Source of the DNA: Bacillus thuringiensis
GTDB taxonomy: Bacteria; Bacillota; Bacilli; Bacillales; Bacillaceae_G
Reading direction: 5' to 3'
Length of the DNA stretch: 64,000 nt
Assembly: GCF_001182785.1 (NCBI RefSeq)
Contig: NZ_CP012100.1
Location: 248,001 to 312,000, forward strand
The position numbers and the translations under genes were made by a program. Of this stretch, positions 62,441 to 64,000 are shown one piece after another (the stretch's first letter is position 1; each line of letters opens with the position of its first letter). Under the pieces are notes generated by a model. It did not search any database and was not told the origin of the DNA. It saw nothing but the letters and a program-made list of their open reading frames with translations.

Positions 62441-62469
62441 AAAATCTTCATCCTTTCACAATGTGATGT

Positions 62470-62625
62470 TCTCCAAAAAAACGCAAAAAAGCCCTTTTCG
62501 GAGTTATATTTAAAAAGAAAGTAAAAGTAAAAAACTTAAACTATCTTTGAAAATCGAAACCCCGAAAGGGCTATAGTAGTTATGGATATAAAAAATTGAA
62601 ATTAAAAAAAGGTATACTTAATTTT
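62470..62625 (-). promoter_or_regulatory. Attenuator-like leader
   Basis: On the minus strand: TTTTTTATATCCATAACTAC, TATAGCCCTTTCGGGG, about 65 nt, then CCGAAAAGGGCTTTTTTGCG with a second T-run. The first pair (AGCCCTTTCGG) and its complement CCGAAAAGGGCT make a terminator across a long loop. The opening is shared with the leader at 53,640-53,775. Confidence 0.55.
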
Positions 62626-62728
62626 AACAAATTACACCTTTAAAAACAACAATCTTCAGAATATTTAATCCGTTAAATTTATGTTATGATGAATATTATA
62701 AACCCTCAGAATGGAGTTTGATTTACAA

Positions 62729-63265
62729 TTGAAAAAACGTCTAATTTCTGTTTTTCCAATATTAATATTTATAATTGGCGTTACCTTACTTTTACTAAGA
62801 CAGTTCGTTTTTTTTCCATATAAGGTTTCTGGAGTCTCTATGGAAAATACCTTATTTAATAATGACAAGGTTTTAATCAATCATCTCACCCATTCAATAG
62901 ACGATCTGCAAAGATTTGATATAGTTGTTGTTAATTCCCCCCTAGAAAACACTTCTAATAAAAAAACAATTATAAAAAGAGTAGTTGGTTTACCTGGAGA
63001 TAGAATAGAATATAAATCACAGATGCTTTATATAAATGGACTTCAGGTAAAAGATGCATACTCAAAAGGTAAAACAGCTGATTTTTCATTGAAAAATATT
63101 TATGGTTTCGAAAGGGTTCCAAATAATACAATTTTTGTATTAGGGGATAATCGTGAAGAAAGCTTAGACAGTAGATTTAAAGAAATAGGATTTATATCTT
63201 TGAATGATATTGAAGGTAAGGTAATTTTACGCTATAAACCATTAAATAAATTTATGAAATTTTAA
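62729..63265 (+). CDS. Type I signal peptidase
   Basis: 178-184 aa. One membrane helix (VFPILIFIIGVTLLLLRQF), then SGVSMENTL with the nucleophile Ser, KTIIKRVVGLPGDRIEY with the general-base Lys, and LGDNREESLDSR (box E). These are the SipS/SipT-type Ser-Lys residues. It cleaves signal peptides outside the membrane. TTG at 62,729 is favoured by GGAG 11 nt before; ATG at 62,711 has no SD. Next to a secreted Ig-repeat protein. Accessory signal peptidases are common on plasmids and phages. Confidence 0.92.
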   Translation: MKKRLISVFPILIFIIGVTLLLLRQFVFFPYKVSGVSMENTLFNNDKVLINHLTHSIDDLQRFDIVVVNSPLENTSNKKTIIKRVVGLPGDRIEYKSQMLYINGLQVKDAYSKGKTADFSLKNIYGFERVPNNTIFVLGDNREESLDSRFKEIGFISLNDIEGKVILRYKPLNKFMKF

Positions 63266-63284
63266 TACAATTAATTAAACATAT

Positions 63285-63320
63285 AAAAAAGGTCCAACTG
63301 TAGGAAAGTCGGACCTTTTT
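63285..63320. terminator. Bidirectional terminator
   Basis: AAAAAAGGTCC.ACT pairs with AGT.GGACCTTTTT. It serves the converging signal peptidase and Ig-repeat genes. Confidence 0.78.
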
Positions 63321-63412
63321 AAAATATGATTTTGATTAGTTAAGTTCGACTGATAAAAAACTTATAGATGAACCTTCTAAAATCTTCGCTATTATAGATT
63401 TCTGCTAAAATC

Positions 63413-64000
63413 TTATTTAGCTACACCATTAAAATTTGATGCAAGTAATCCATTATCCTGCTCTTTAGAAGTTGTTCCTGCAGTTTTCTGTTCTGGTTTT
63501 TGTTCGGGTTTCTGCTCTGGCTTTTCTTTCTCAAGAACTATAACATTTACTGTTTCAGTTGAGCTATTTCCTACCTTATCGGTTGCCGTTACTTGAACTG
63601 ATATTGTGCCTGGCTTACTTGTATCATACGCTCCTACTGTTATTACTGGATTTGGATCTTTATTATCTTTTACACTCACTAAACTTTCTGGACTTAATTT
63701 ATCTCCCACATGTACGGTTACACCTTGTTTCGCTGTTATTACTGGTGCTTCCGTATCCTTCTCCTCTTCCTTTTCTACTACTTTTACTGTTACCGTTACA
63801 GTTGAGCTGTTACCCGTATTATCAGTTGCCGTTACTTGAACTGATATTGTACCCGGTTTACTTGTATCGTACACTCCCACTGTTACTACTGGGTTTGGAT
63901 CTTTATTATCTTTTACACTCACTAAACTTTCTGGACTTAATTTATCTCCTACATGTACGGTTACACCTTGTTTCACTGTTATTACTGGTGCTTCTGTATC
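63413..64000 (-). CDS. Protein with tandem Ig-like (DUF5011) repeats, 3' part
   Basis: The start lies beyond the window. At least two nearly identical 80-residue units (240 bp) are seen: PVITAKQGVTVHVGDKLSPE, VKDNKDPNPV, DTSKPGTISVQVTATD, GNSST. Such repeats occur in surface adhesins and Cry22-type proteins. The end is a Pro/Lys/Glu/Gln linker (EKPEQKPEQKPEQK) and NFNGVAK with no LPxTG anchor, so it is secreted or held otherwise. Units 63,592 and 63,832 have the same DNA with few changes. Confidence 0.82.
   Translation of the reverse strand, partial: DTEAPVITVKQGVTVHVGDKLSPESLVSVKDNKDPNPVVTVGVYDTSKPGTISVQVTATDNTGNSSTVTVTVKVVEKEEEKDTEAPVITAKQGVTVHVGDKLSPESLVSVKDNKDPNPVITVGAYDTSKPGTISVQVTATDKVGNSSTETVNVIVLEKEKPEQKPEQKPEQKTAGTTSKEQDNGLLASNFNGVAK

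Overview
The window looks like Bacillus cereus group DNA (B. cereus / B. thuringiensis type). The A+T content is high, Shine-Dalgarno (SD) sites are strong AGGAGG-type, and several proteins are typical of the group: a CalY/TasA-type spore-and-biofilm protein, PrsA, BceAB- and BmrCD-type ABC systems, an extra Hfq paralogue, DUF4257, and a protein with Cry22-type Ig-like (DUF5011) repeats. All family assignments come from reading motifs; no database search was possible.

Layout. 1-11 kb: a class C beta-lactamase-fold hydrolase, a decayed MFS exporter beside an intact SgrR-type regulator, a TauE/SafE exporter divergent from a TrmB regulator, a second Hfq next to a broken ArsR gene, phage remnants including a recU fragment, and a DCC-family protein. 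10.9-11.9 kb: a candidate small RNA and a short, decayed, cas-less CRISPR array. 11.9-19.6 kb: a calY paralogue, a two-component system with a BceAB-type ABC transporter sharing TTCTTAAG-type sites, a candidate structured RNA, and PrsA. 19.8-30.5 kb: a MerR regulator, an IS3 remnant, then a two-component system followed by envelope-polysaccharide genes (NodB-type deacetylase, two SGNH lipoproteins, MBOAT transferase, DHHW/AlgX-like protein, DUF4358 lipoprotein). A repeated TTATCT-type motif lies before the regulator, the deacetylase and the second SGNH gene. 31-41 kb: a TetR-controlled heterodimeric ABC exporter, a RelP/YwaC-type (p)ppGpp synthetase with a long unexplained leader, a TetR/DHA2 pump pair, and a CYP109-like P450.

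41-55 kb is a decayed prophage or plasmid-like accessory region. It holds arpU, recU, dUTPase and DUF1071 pseudogenes, many very small phage or membrane proteins, a second copy of the small RNA, and a non-autonomous IS200/IS605-type element of about 459 bp with a highly structured interior. That element appears to separate the dUTPase gene from its own SD.

55-64 kb: a coiled-coil lipoprotein, a histidine phosphatase flanked by iteron-like repeats, and a minus-strand gene run ending in E2-like, JAB-peptidase-like and E1/ThiF-like genes. This run resembles the PRTRC ubiquitin-like modification systems of mobile elements, but three partner genes are unrecognised and no clear ubiquitin-like protein is visible. 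I regard it as the most interesting system here. A type I signal peptidase and a truncated Ig-repeat protein end the window.
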